From positions 3,844,001 to 3,908,000 of the forward strand of contig OZ244625.1 in assembly GCA_965218555.1 (NCBI GenBank): a stretch of DNA of 64,000 nt, written 5' to 3'. The position numbers were made by a program, and so were the translations under genes. This DNA is from JAPPLB01 sp965218555 (GTDB lineage: Bacteria; Acidobacteriota; Terriglobia; Bryobacterales; UBA6623). The number at the start of each line of letters is the position of its first letter. Position 1 is the stretch's first letter. This document shows positions 26,817-36,231 of the stretch, piece by piece. Below the pieces are notes generated by a model. It saw only the letters and a list, made by a program, of their open reading frames with translations, did no database searches and was not told the DNA's origin.

Positions 26817-27944
26817 TCATGTCACTTCGTAGTTCTTGCGCTCATCCCATGTCCACGTCTCGCTCCCAAACCCCGACACCTCGAACGCTTTCAGCCGGTC
26901 GCGATCGATTTCTACACCGAGGCCGGGTTTATCGGGCACAGCGAGACGGCCGTTGTGATCGAGTCGAAACGGCGGATCGGCCGCTTGTTCGATCAGCGGG
27001 TTACCGACGTTGAATTCAACCAAGGAATGAGTAGACAACGTTGAAACGAACTGAATATCGGTTGCGACACCGACCGCAGTGTTCCACCCGTGCGGGACAA
27101 GTTCAATGCCATGTTCTTCGGCCATCCAAGCGATACGACGGATCTCAGAAAGACCGCCGACCTTGGCAACGTCTGGTTGAACGATATCCATCGCGCGCTT
27201 CTGAAAATAGGGAACAAAAGATTGCCTGCGTGTAAGCACTTCACCATGCGAAATCTTTACAGGAGACAGCTCCGTCAGGCGCACATAGCCTTCCACATCG
27301 TCCGGACTCAGCGCCTCTTCAAACCAGTAGACGTCGTAGTCTTTCAGCATCTTTGCGCGTTCCAGCGCGTCTTTCAAACGAATCGGCCAAAAAGGGTGAC
27401 TACCGCCGGCGTCGATCAGCAGGGTGGCATCATCGCCGGCAGCTTGACGGGCAAGTCGGACTAACTTTTAGTCCTCGCGAAGGCTTTGCTGGCAAAAAGG
27501 CTGCCAACCGAGCTTCATGGCTCGGAAGCCCAACTCGGCCATTCTCTTAATTCTTTGAGAAAGGGTTTCTACAGGGTGAAAGAGAATCGATCCGTAAGTG
27601 GCTACGGCGCGATGATGACGTCCGCCCAGCAACACATGTACGGGCTGGCGGAGCGCCTTTCCGGCAACATCCCAGAGCGCGATGTTGATGGCGCTGATGG
27701 CGTGCGTCATGGCGCCGCCGCGGCCCAGCCAGAAGGTAATCTGATGTAGCTTCTCGGTGACTCGCTCGATTTCGAGCGGATTCTCACCGACCACAAACCG
27801 TTTCAACCAGTCGAGTGCTCCTCGTACCTGTCCGGTCTGTGAAAAGGCGGCGCCCCAGCCGCTCACACCTTCGTCGGTATGAATCTCTAGGAACACGTGG
27901 TAGTTTTTGTCCGGAAGGCAGACTTGCCAGTCAGTTATTTTCAT
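26817..27944 (-). pseudogene. Mandelate racemase/muconate lactonizing enzyme (enolase superfamily), interrupted by one TAA
   Basis: One continuous frame of 375 codons reads as a full enolase-superfamily acid-sugar dehydratase or racemase, except for a TAA at 27468-27470 (codon 159, between SLRED and KLVRLARQAAGDD). The N-terminal capping domain is MKITDWQVCLPDKNYHVFLE ... GEGV-like. The barrel contains GFRAMKLGW (general base region), LLIDAGGS (metal D), VYWFEEALSPDD (metal E), ISHGEVLTRR (metal E), MDIVQPDVAKVGGLSEIRR, and the catalytic His of LVPHGWNTAVG. A single base change (for example GAA to TAA) would explain the stop, so the decay is recent or the base is wrong. Alternatives are read-through or two separate polypeptides, both less likely. 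Confidence 0.85.
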
Positions 27945-27983
27945 GGACTGTTGTGCTTGGCAACTATAGTGTGAGATTCGAAT

Positions 27984-28373
27984 TCATGACTGGCAGGTTT
28001 GTGATGGGAGGAGTGCTGCTGCTCGAGAATGGACGCCGAGACCCCAGAAGAGCAAAGCCGCCTGGTCTTCGGAGCGGGTCTGGACCGGCGGTCCGCGGAT
28101 TACCGCGAAGCCCCGGCCGCCTTCGAGTTGCTCTTGCAGCTTCCGGCGGAACGCGGCAAACGAGGGAAGCGGCAAATCCTCGGCTCGGACGTCGAACAAC
28201 CTTCGGCCCGAGCGATGGAGTTGGTCCCGATTCGCTGCCAGTTCGGCAATGACCTGGCTCTCGAGTTCATCGATCCAAGAGGTATCCGCCTCAAGCGGGA
28301 CCTCGCCCGGCGGCCGAGCTGTGTAAGGGTTCGCGAAGGAACACAGTGACGAGTTCTCAACCCGGATTTCCAT
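27984..28373 (-). pseudogene. TauD/TfdA-family dioxygenase, N-terminal fragment
   Basis: 129 codons are open. After about 30 residues the sequence reads SWIDELESQVIAELAANRDQ, LPLPSFAAFRRKLQEQLEGG, RGFAVIRG and ALLFWGLGVHSR, the N-terminal segment of Fe(II)/2-oxoglutarate-dependent dioxygenases of the TauD type. The catalytic HxD...H core is missing; the frame ends about 12 residues after WGLGVH in unrelated sequence. With the adjacent mandelate-racemase pseudogene it looks like the edge of a lost catabolic cluster. Confidence 0.6.
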
Positions 28374-28790
28374 TTTGGCACCGGTACGGCCACAGTATAC
28401 ACCCGCGCTGCCCCGAATTCCGCGTCTGTTCGCGCTGAACCCTGCACATCACCTCCGCCGGTGGGCACCAGGGCCCGTCCATTCGCTCATAGACGTTGAT
28501 TGAGCGGGCTGAACGGCTGTCCCTATCGTAGATTCCGTCCGCGTTGAAAACAGTGAAGTTACCGAAGAATGCTACGAGGCTGACTCGGCATTCATCAGGC
28601 CCGGCATTTCAGCGCGGATGAGGTCGCGGTCGAACCACAGAGGGCCGCTGGCCTGAAGGGGGACTGTAGATAATCTTGTAGCTGTTCAAAGCACCCTGGA
28701 ACTATCAGTTTCAACATGTTTCAACAAGCAAAGCCGTAAGTCCTTAACATTCAAGTAGTTGAAAACAGGCGGGTTGGAGTTGAATTGAAA
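28374..28790. other. Non-coding gap next to tRNA fragment
   Basis: No gene is supported. Frames crossing 28,686-29,006 on the minus strand translate the tRNA fragment and are not real proteins. The 5' half of the tRNA (acceptor 5' strand and D-arm) is absent from the bases just left of 28,791. Confidence 0.4.
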
Positions 28791-28837
28791 TCTGCCTTCT
28801 AAGCAGAGGGTCGCAGGTTCGAGTCCTGCCGCGCTCA
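28791..28837 (+). tRNA. tRNA-Arg(UCU) 3' fragment, probable integration scar
   Basis: The 47 nt contain a perfect anticodon arm (TCTGC, loop CTTCTAA, GCAGA; anticodon TCT), a variable loop, a perfect T-arm (GCAGG, TTCGAGT, CCTGC) and the 3' acceptor strand CGCGCTC with discriminator A. The matching 5' acceptor GAGCGCG and the D-arm are missing upstream. A fragment that begins exactly at the anticodon stem and keeps the 3' end is the usual core of tyrosine-recombinase attachment sites. By that logic the inserted DNA would lie to the left and the original tRNA-downstream DNA to the right. No integrase is visible in the window. Confidence 0.7.
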
Positions 28838-28915
28838 CTACCTGACTCCCGTTCCCAAAAATCCCGGGATCTCCGTTCATCGGGGTTTCGTGATCCAGGT
28901 TGCGAGACCCGTCCG

Positions 28916-30870
28916 TCAGCGCCATTCCTCGGCGCGCTCGGCGAAGATCGTGCCGCCGCTGTCGAACCATTCCGCGAACCCGATGGCTCTGTTCGCGGTC
29001 AGGCAAGTGATCGCCGTGTTCATGGTCACCCGCAGCGCGTTGCCGGCGGGCGTGTCGGGATAGCTGAAGGCGCCCTGTTCGTTGCCCCCGGTGTCGATGG
29101 CCGTCAGCCGCAGGCCCGGCGTGTCGTGTGCGGCAATCCGGTTGCTGATTTCCCCCCGCGCCACGACATCCACCGTGCCCTCCAGCAATGCACTGATCAG
29201 CTCGTCGTCACTGTCGAAATAGAGCACCTCGGGTTGGTCATCCCCGGGCGGCGTCAGGCGGATACGGGTGGCGATGGCGGCGGACCCCGTGCCTGCGGCG
29301 ATGCGCAACGCCGACTCGCTGTCCGGCTGTCCGGCGGTCAGAAGCGTGCCGTCGGCCAACAGCACGCGGGTCCCTGCGTGGATGAAACCCGCAGAGTCGA
29401 TGATGCCGGTCAACTCCAACAGCCGCTTCTCTCCGGTGGTGGCCCGATAAGTGCCCACACGGTGTTCCGACGTAAGATCGTCGTGTCGCTCGATGGCGCT
29501 CGCCTTGGGTACCAGCAGCGATTGGGAAAAGCTGATATGGCCCACGCCGAAGCGGATCGCCGGCCGGCCCTTCGCATCCCTGGTGCGTTCGGGCAAGGCG
29601 GTGATGCCGCCGCCCACCATGTCATGTGGCTCTTGCGCCGCCTTGAGCCAAATTCCGGAGAAGGGATTGTCGATCCCCAGCGCGTTGAAGCTCAGTCTGC
29701 CCCCGGAAAAGGTCTCGACGGCAGCGACCAGGTCCGGCTCGTAGCCCATCGGTCGATGCGACGAGGACTCCTGCGCGACAGAATAGCTCACCGGATTGTA
29801 GTCGGTGTAGAAACCGTACTGGACACGCATGGCCGGGAAGTCAGCCAGCGTTTGCCGGGCCGCTTCGCAGGCAGCCGCGTCCGCGCTGCCGCACCCGCCC
29901 GGCGGCAGTCGATGTAGATTCCGGCGCCGATCAGGATCGGCACCCCCTGCCCCGTTACCTGCTTGATGAAGGCGGCCTTGCGCTGCCATCTCCCCGTCTC
30001 GGGATGGATCGCATGGTAGTAGATGCGGCTCTCCCCGAACGCCTCCGCCACTGCCATCACAGCCCGACCGTTGAACAGCGCCTGGGGATCCCGTCCCAAC
30101 TCCGGAATGCGCTCCCCGTTCCACATCCCCGAAAACAACTGGTTCCCCATCAGATCCATCCCGAACAGGTAGATCGATCCGGCCCGCCAGCGCGGATCGC
30201 TCTCCAGCAGCGGCATGGCGAAGTAGCCCTTCGACTCGACCTCCAAGGCTGCGCAGCGGACGAACTCTTCCAGCCTTTCCATGGACGGCTCGGCCGCCAG
30301 CAACGCGACGTTGACTTGCGCGGCGTGGCAGGTGCCGGGGATGTCGCGGCGGTAGATCCCCGCGCCGAGCACGGCGTCCTCCCCTTGCCAGTCGAGGCGC
30401 ACAAGGTAGGCAGCTTTCGGCTCGGTCAGGCCGCTCTCCGGGTTCAGAAACTCGTAATAGCTCCAGCCGCGGTCGCGCAGTTGCAAGATACGAAAGAATT
30501 CCCCAATCACGTCCGTGCCGAAGCCGTCGATGAGGGGACCCAGAGGCATCCTCTCGCTGCCCGGATCCGTAGGCTGGACGATGCGCTCCGACAGCTCAGA
30601 GCGGGGAGCCAGCATCCTGACGAACACGTAGAATTGACCGCTTTTCCAGCGCTCATCCTCGTGAAAGGCGCGGTACGCTTCCTCGAAGCCCATTTCCTGC
30701 ACGTATTCATAAGCGCACTGCACAAAGGCCTCGACATCCTCCGTGGAGCGGATGCCGGCGGCCGTAACCGAATTTTCCGCACAGGGGACCACTGGCTGCC
30801 CGGAGGCCTCGACAAACGCCCCCGCCAGCAACAGCGCCGCAATCTACGCCAGGACCCTGGATTTGCTCAC
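28916..30870 (-). pseudogene. Cache-Cache + solute-binding (SBP_bac_3-like) sensor protein, frameshifted and with a leader TAG
   Basis: Three pieces join into one protein. From GTG 30870 the frame reads SKSRVLA, then TAG (30844-30846), then IAALLLAGAFVEASGQ, together a signal peptide with an amber codon in it. Two similar Cache-like units of about 140 residues follow: AYEYVQEMGFEEAYRAFHED ... YYEFLNPESGLTEPKAAYLV, and EFVRCAALEVESKGYFAMPL ... YYHAIHPETGRWQRKAAFIK. Near 29,905, in a G/C run, the frame shifts by one base. It continues as PPGGCGSADAAACEAARQTL and a periplasmic binding domain (MRVQYGFYTDYNPVSY, MGYEPDLVAAVE, MVGGGITALPERTRD, RVGTYRATTGEKR) ending ERAEEWR. The fusion suggests an exported ligand-sensing protein. 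Two separate genes would be the alternative to a frameshift. Confidence 0.65.
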
Positions 30871-31256
30871 GGGTTGAGCGTATCGCAATCCTTTCGAGCT
30901 TTATAAACAGTGCCTATTCGATATCAACGCAAGAGGGAAAGTTCTTCTGCATGCGCAAGATAGAACGTTCCCCTTTCTTAGCATGGGAGCAGGGGGTGTT
31001 CAGCATGGCCCTAGGTGTGATCTTTCAATAGGTTGTTCACTCGGTCCCGATCGAGGAAACTGAGGGTGTCGGACACACCGATCGACGTCTCTTGCTGCAA
31101 TACGAAAATGGAGCGGGATGCTTTCGTTCATTGAACCTCCCGCTCCCCAAGACAATGCCTCTCAGGTCTTCACGAGGCTCGTCAACCGCTCCCTTATGAT
31201 GATTGCGTCCCTCGCACCGCCCTTTTTCAGTGCACGGGGGACTCGGGAATCAGCCA
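30871..31256. other. Intergenic region with a dispersed repeat element
   Basis: No gene is supported. Bases 30961-30986 hold a 26-bp element around the palindrome GAACGTTC that recurs at 62,649 (see separate repeat entries). Confidence 0.4.
30961..30986 (+). repeat. Dispersed GAACGTTC element, copy 1
   Basis: The segment TAGAACGTTCCCCTTTCTTA + GCATGG is shared with 62,649-62,674 with one mismatch (T/C). Its core GAACGTTC is self-complementary, so it could be an operator or the end of a small non-autonomous element. Confidence 0.55.
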
Positions 31257-32973
31257 ATGAAGTTAGTCAATCAATTCGAAAGGATCGTGCTGTGCACAAT
31301 CTCTTTCCTCTCGTTTATCCAGGCCGCAGATGCTGCGGTCGACGTGCTAGGCGTTAATGGCTGCGGAACTTGATCGCTCCATCGAGGTCCTTTCCAAGGA
31401 GAGCCCTCCGCTCTACTTCCTCAGCTACGAGATCAGCCAGCAGGATCGAGCCTCGGTAGTCGCTTCGTTCGGTGCAGTCTCTCAGAATTCTCGAAACGAA
31501 GAACGCGTCCTCGACATTGACCTGCGGGTGGGCGACAAGGACCTGGACAACACCCATCCAGCCGGCAGGGAATTCAACTTCCGGATACCGTCGCGGACAC
31601 AGGTTCCGGTATCCGACCCCGAAGCGCTCCGAACCGTCCTCTGGCTTGCGACGGACAGAAAGTACAGGCAAGCAACCGAGCGGCTTTCCCGAGTCAAGGC
31701 AAGCGTCCGGATCAAGGTGGATGAAGAGGACCGGGCTGCCGACTTTTCGCCGCAACAGGCGGTGGAATTCAGGGAGACGCCACGATCCATTGCGGTGGAC
31801 CCCTCAGCGTGGGCCGAAAAGCTCAAGCGGTACTCAGCGCCGTTCGCACAGGCCGATCACACTTATACCGGTTCGGTGGCCCTCTCGACTGTGGCTGCGA
31901 CACGGTGGTACGTCAACAGCGAGGGGACCAGGATCAGAACCTCGAGCACGTCGTACCGGTTGAGCGTTTTCGGCTCGACAAAGGCCGACGACGGGATGAA
32001 CCTGCCCCGCTACGAGCAGTTCTTCGCTTTCAACGAGGACGGCATGCCCGACGACGAGACAGTCATGGAAACGGTCAGGCAGGTTATCGCCGATCTCTAG
32101 GCCCTGAGAGTCGCACCGGTTGCGGAACCGTACAGCGGGCCCGCCGTTCTTTCCGGGCGTGCCAGCGGTGTCTTCTTCCATGAAATCCTGGGCCACCGGG
32201 TCGAGGGCCACCGGCAGCGTGAGGCCGACGATGCCCAGACCTTCAAGGACATGACTGGCGAGTCGGTGCTGCCCGAGTCTTTCTCGGTCGTGTTCGATCC
32301 GACCATCCGCCGCGCCGGGGGGACCGATCTCGCCGGCTCCTTCAAATTCGACAACGAGGGAGTCAAGGGCCAGCGAGTGGTGGTTATCGACCAAGGCGTA
32401 TTGGAGAGGTTCCTCATGTCGCGCAAACCGATCGAGGGGTTCTCCGGTTCCAACGGCCACGGACGGAAACAACCCGGGTTCGCCGCTGTTGCTAGGCAGT
32501 CGAACCTGTTCGTCGAAGTGGAGGAGCCGCTGTCGGAGAGCGACCTCAAGGCAATGCTCCTTGAGCAAATGCGGGATGAAGGCAAAGAGTACGGATTGCT
32601 CTTTGACGCCGTCCAGGGGGGCTTCACGTTCACGGGCCGGCGCCTGCCGAATTCATTCAATGTCCTCCCGACCATGGTGTACCGCATCTATCCGGACGGC
32701 CGCGAGGAACTCGTGCGCGGAGTCGATCTGATCGGCACACCGCTCACAACGTTCAGCAAGATCGCAGCAGGCGGAAAGGAACTCGCAACGTTCAACGGGG
32801 TTTGCGGGGCGGAATCCGGAGGCGTTCCGGTAAGCGCGATCTCGCCTCCGATACTGGTCTCCCAGATTGAAGTGCAACGAAAAGAGAAATCCCAGCAACG
32901 CCCGCCTCTCCTGCCGGCACCCTCGGGCTTGGCGCAGAGCGGGCGCCTGCTCGATCAGGGAGGCCTCCAATGA
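31257..32973 (+). pseudogene. tldD: TldD-family metalloprotease, broken by a frameshift and an in-frame TAG
   Basis: From ATG 31257 a leader reads MKLVNQFERIVLCTISFLSF + IQAADAAVDVLGV. One extra base at about 31,355 shifts the frame, after which MAAELDRSIEVLSKESPPLY + FLSYEISQQD continues the protein. An amber TAG at 32098-32100 separates VRQVIADL from ALRVAPVAEPYSGPAVLSG. Directly after it comes the zinc-protease signature HEILGHRVEGHR (HExxxH) and the rest of the TldD/PmbA fold (GTDLAGSFKFDNEGVKGQRV, NVLPTMVYRIYPDGREELVR), ending naturally at 32973. TldD proteins with a partner degrade or mature small peptides; this exported type is common in Acidobacteriota. A second TldD-type gene starts 4 bases before its stop and is also broken. 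Confidence 0.8.
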
Positions 32974-33242
32974 AATGCATGTGGATCTGCACACTTTTCT
33001 TGTCGCTGTGCATCGTGTGGCTCCCGGCCGCCGCACAGCCCAGCGTGGTGATGCAGGCGATGCAGGACGAATTGGCTCGCAGCATGAACCAACTGCAGCT
33101 GGGCGAACTGGAACAGCCGTACTTCGTCTCGTATACCGTTCAGGAGGTCACGGCGATTAGCGCCACGGCTTCCTTGGGCGGCCTCGCCAGCAGTGGAGAG
33201 AGTGCAAGCCGAACCCTGCATGTCGAGGTCAGGGTCGGGGAC
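32970..33242 (+). pseudogene. Second TldD/PmbA-type protease gene, truncated by IS21 copy B
   Basis: The ATG overlaps the stop of the upstream TldD pseudogene (ATGA), so they formed one operon. A clear signal peptide (MKCMWICTLFLSLCIVWLPA + AAQ) leads into PSVVMQAMQDELARSMNQLQ, GELEQPYFVSYTVQEVTAIS and SASRTLHVEVRVGD. This parallels the N-terminus of the upstream protein (AAELDRSIEVL ... YFLSYEI ... VLDIDLRVGD). The frame then runs into IS21 copy B at 33243. About 91 codons remain of a gene normally near 550 codons; its other part is not found on the far side of the element. Confidence 0.78.
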
Positions 33243-33368
33243 TGTAAGCGCCGGAGCGAAAATAGACCACAGGGCGGCCGTTTGAGGCCGCTGGTGGCGG
33301 AGCAAAACTAGACCGCCCGCCAGCATTTCATAAAACATTTTTGGGGTGTTTTGTGTGATGCAGGAGGG

Positions 33369-34868
33369 ATGTACTCTGTGGAGCTGTACGCACGCGTTCG
33401 CCGAGCGGTCTTTGTCGAAGGGGTCAGCGAGAGAGAAGCGGCGCAGCGCTTCGGGCTGGCGCGCGAGACCGTGCGCAAGATGCTGCGCTACGCCGCGCCG
33501 CCGGGCTATCGGCGGCAGAAGCCGATTCGACGCCCGAAGCTCGACGCCTACACGCCGATCATCGACCAGATCCTGGAGACGGACCTAGCGCTGCCGAAGA
33601 AGCAACGGCACACGGCGAAACGTATCTTCGAACGACTCCGAGACGAGCACGACTTCGCGGGCGGCTACACCATCATCAAAGACTACGTGCGGCTGAAGCG
33701 GACCTCGCAGCGCGAGATGTTCGTGCCGCTGACGCATCCGCCGGGGCACGCCCAGGCGGACTTCGGCGAGGCGCAAGTGGAGATCGGCGGGGTGCTGGCG
33801 AAGGCGCACTACTTCGTCATCGATCTACCCCACAGCGACGAGAGTTACGTGCGGGCATTTCCGGCCGAGACGACGGAAGCTTTCTTGGAGGGGCACGTCG
33901 AGGCGTTTCGCTACTGGGGTGGCGTGCCGCGACGGATTCTCTACGACAACACAACGCTGGCGGTGGCGCGGATCCTAGGCGACGGGACGCGGCAGAAGAC
34001 GCAGGCGTTCTCGGAGCTGCAGTCGCACTACTTGTTCGCAGAGCGTTTTGGGAGGCCGGGCAAGGGAAACGACAAGGGGAAGGTTGAGAACCTTGTGAAG
34101 GTCGCCCGACGGAGCTTCTTCGTACCGCGGCCCCGGTTCCCCAGTTGGGCAGCGTTGAACGTATGGCTGGAAGAGCAGTGCCGCAAGAGGCGAGAGCGCC
34201 GGCAACGCGGGCATCGAGAGAAGATCGGAGAGCGCTTCGAGCGTGATCGACAAGCGCTGTTAGCGCTGCCGGCAGCGGCGTATGAGGCCTGCGAGACACG
34301 TCCTGGGAGAGTGACGTCGTTGTCGCTGGTGCGCTACCACACCAACGACTACTCGGTGCCGACCAAGTACGGACACCGCCAAGTGCTCATCAAGGGCTAT
34401 GTGGACAAAGTCGTCATCTGCGCCGGCAGCGAGGAGATCGCACGGCATCGGCGCAGCTATGGGCGTGAGGGGCTGATCTTTCACCCGCTGCACTATCTGG
34501 CCCTACTGGAGCGCAAGACCGGAGCACTCGAGCAAGCAGCGCCGCTGGAAGGCTGGCAGTTGCCCGAGGAGTTTGCTGGACTGCGCCGGCTGCTCGAAGC
34601 GCGGCTCGGCAAGGCTGGAGCTCGAGAGTATGTCCAGGTATTGCGTCTGCTCGAGGACGTTCCGCTCGAAGAAGTCCGTGCTGCCGTAGGGGACGCCTTA
34701 CGGCTCGGCGCGATCTCTTTCGATGCCGTCAAGCATCTCGTGCTGTGTCGCATCGAACAGCGCCCACCCCGGCTGGAACTTGAGAATTATCCCCATCTGC
34801 CCACGGCGCGGGTGGCGAGGACCGCAGCGGCGGACTATCTGGCGCTGGTGGACGCGGGAGCCGAGTGA
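33369..34868 (+). CDS. istA: IS21-family transposase IstA (type 2, copy B)
   Basis: The predicted protein is identical to copy A: N-terminal helix-turn-helix (SEREAAQRFGLARETVRKML), DDE residues in HAQADFGEAQ, LYDNTTLAV and GKVENLVKV, about 499 residues. The two nucleotide differences from copy A fall at the Val codon of KVENLV (GTC/GTT) and at a Leu codon in YVQVLRLL (CTG/TTG). The ATG is preceded closely by AGGAGG. Confidence 0.94.
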   Translation: MYSVELYARVRRAVFVEGVSEREAAQRFGLARETVRKMLRYAAPPGYRRQKPIRRPKLDAYTPIIDQILETDLALPKKQRHTAKRIFERLRDEHDFAGGYTIIKDYVRLKRTSQREMFVPLTHPPGHAQADFGEAQVEIGGVLAKAHYFVIDLPHSDESYVRAFPAETTEAFLEGHVEAFRYWGGVPRRILYDNTTLAVARILGDGTRQKTQAFSELQSHYLFAERFGRPGKGNDKGKVENLVKVARRSFFVPRPRFPSWAALNVWLEEQCRKRRERRQRGHREKIGERFERDRQALLALPAAAYEACETRPGRVTSLSLVRYHTNDYSVPTKYGHRQVLIKGYVDKVVICAGSEEIARHRRSYGREGLIFHPLHYLALLERKTGALEQAAPLEGWQLPEEFAGLRRLLEARLGKAGAREYVQVLRLLEDVPLEEVRAAVGDALRLGAISFDAVKHLVLCRIEQRPPRLELENYPHLPTARVARTAAADYLALVDAGAE

Positions 34869-35632
34869 CGGCCAAGCCGAAAGTGCTGCTGGAAGCGCAG
34901 CTGAAGGCGCTGCGGCTGCCGACCTTCCTGCGCGAGTACGACAAAGTGGCGCGGCAATGCGCGGCCGAAGGTCTGGACTGTCCGCGCTATCTGCTGCGAC
35001 TCAGTGAGCTGGAGCTGCTCGATCGCGAACAGCGCGCCACCGAGCGCCGCATCAAGACCGCCAAGTTCCCGGTGCTCAAGAGCCTGGAGACCTTCGAGTT
35101 CCGCTCGATTCCGTCGCTGAACAAGAGCTTGGTCCTGGAGCTGGCGCGCTCGGAGTATCTGGATCGCAGAGAGAACGTGCTGGCGCTGGGCAACTCCGGT
35201 ACGGGCAAGACGCACCTTGCCCTGGCGTTGGGGCTGGCCGCTTGTCAGAAAGGCTATCGGGTCCGCTTTGCCACCGCCGCGGCGCTGGTCCACGAGTTGC
35301 TCGAGGCGCGTGACGACAAACGTCTCCTGCGCTTGCAAAAACAGCTGGCCAAGCAAGACCTGCTGATCGTCGACGAGCTGGGCTACGTCCCCTTGTCGAA
35401 GACGGGCTCGGAGTTACTGTTCGAGATCTTCAGCCAGCGCTACGAGCGGGCCTCGACGCTGGTCACCTCGAACCTACCCTTCAACGAGTGGACGGAGATC
35501 TTCGGCTCCGAGCGGCTGACCGGCGCTTTGCTGGATCGTCTCACCCACCACGTCCATATCTTGGAGATGAACGCCGAGAGCTACCGTCTCCAGCAGAGTA
35601 AGCGTTCCCGGAAGCGTTCTTCCTCCCCCTGA
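34865..35632 (+). CDS. istB: IS21-family helper ATPase IstB (type 2, copy B)
   Basis: 255 residues, identical to copy A, with Walker A NSGTGKTHLALALG and Walker B LLIVDELGYV. The GTG start overlaps the istA stop by 4 bp. Intact. Confidence 0.95.
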   Translation: MTAKPKVLLEAQLKALRLPTFLREYDKVARQCAAEGLDCPRYLLRLSELELLDREQRATERRIKTAKFPVLKSLETFEFRSIPSLNKSLVLELARSEYLDRRENVLALGNSGTGKTHLALALGLAACQKGYRVRFATAAALVHELLEARDDKRLLRLQKQLAKQDLLIVDELGYVPLSKTGSELLFEIFSQRYERASTLVTSNLPFNEWTEIFGSERLTGALLDRLTHHVHILEMNAESYRLQQSKRSRKRSSSP

Positions 35633-35811
35633 TCCCCCCGCCCAGCCGCCGGCTGTTTCGAGGGGCTTCCACTACGTCCGGGGCCGCCTTAACAGGCGTC
35701 CCCCGACTTCGCTCCAGCCCCCAAAACAGCCGCTTTCAGAAACGAGTCCTATCCCCGAGATGGTCTACTTTTACTCCGCCCCAGTGGCCTAATTTTGCTC
35801 CGCCCTTGACA

Positions 35812-36231
35812 TATACCGGCGCCCGTAAATAGCCCAACGAAAGGGATACGCTCGGCGCGTAGAATAGGCCCGATCCGCTTGGCAGTCGGCGTTCCCACGC
35901 CTCCGATGACGGCGAACACATCGCCCTCGGCTACAAATCGCTCAGCACTTTCAGCCGACTTCTCTGGTTCATAGGCATCGTCCGCAGAAACGAGTTCCAG
36001 CGACCTGCCGTTGACACCTCCTCGGTCGTTGCGTTCCTAGAACGCTGCCTGGATGCCGGCGTGAAAGCGGACACCCAGATGACCGTTGGGACCCGTGAAA
36101 CAGGCGATTTGTCCGAACGTGACGGCTTTATCGGTTACTCCCCCCGGTGCCGCTGCCGACGCCCAATACTGAAAGAAGGAGACGGCGATGACAATGTATG
36201 CCGTGCGGACCGCAGCCCTATTTCGCCACGT
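35812..36231 (-). pseudogene. Branched-chain amino-acid-type ABC substrate-binding protein (LivK-like), truncated, with in-frame TAG
   Basis: From ATG 36231 the leader MTWRNRAAVRTAYIVIAVSF is followed by VTDKAVTFGQIACFTGPNGH and LGVRFHAGIQAAF. Then comes TAG at 36037-36039 and, in the same frame, ERNDRGGVNGRSLELVSADD, AYEPEKSAESAERFVAEGDV and FAVIGGVGTPTAKRI. This is the N-lobe of a periplasmic type I binding protein (Peripla_BP_6). The frame is cut by IS21 copy B after LFTGAGI, so the C-terminal two thirds are lost. Glutamine is common where the TAG stands, so a CAG-to-TAG change is plausible. Confidence 0.75.

Larger units (their letters stand above)
33243..35811 (+). mobile_element. IS21-family insertion sequence (type 2), copy B
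   Basis: 2,569 bp from TGTAAGCGCCGGAGC to GCCCTTGACA, the reverse complement of copy A apart from two silent base changes. The 8 bp before it (TCGGGGAC) and after it (TATACCGG) do not match, so there is no target duplication. The left flank is a TldD-type gene and the right flank an unrelated LivK-type gene on the other strand. Either an adjacent deletion removed DNA on one side, or recombination or assembly joined two different copies at this repeat. Confidence 0.92.

Noticed and set aside
28686..29006. Short minus-strand protein containing AGLEPATLCLEG
   Set aside because: That string is the well-known false translation of a tRNA 3' half; it covers the tRNA-Arg fragment.
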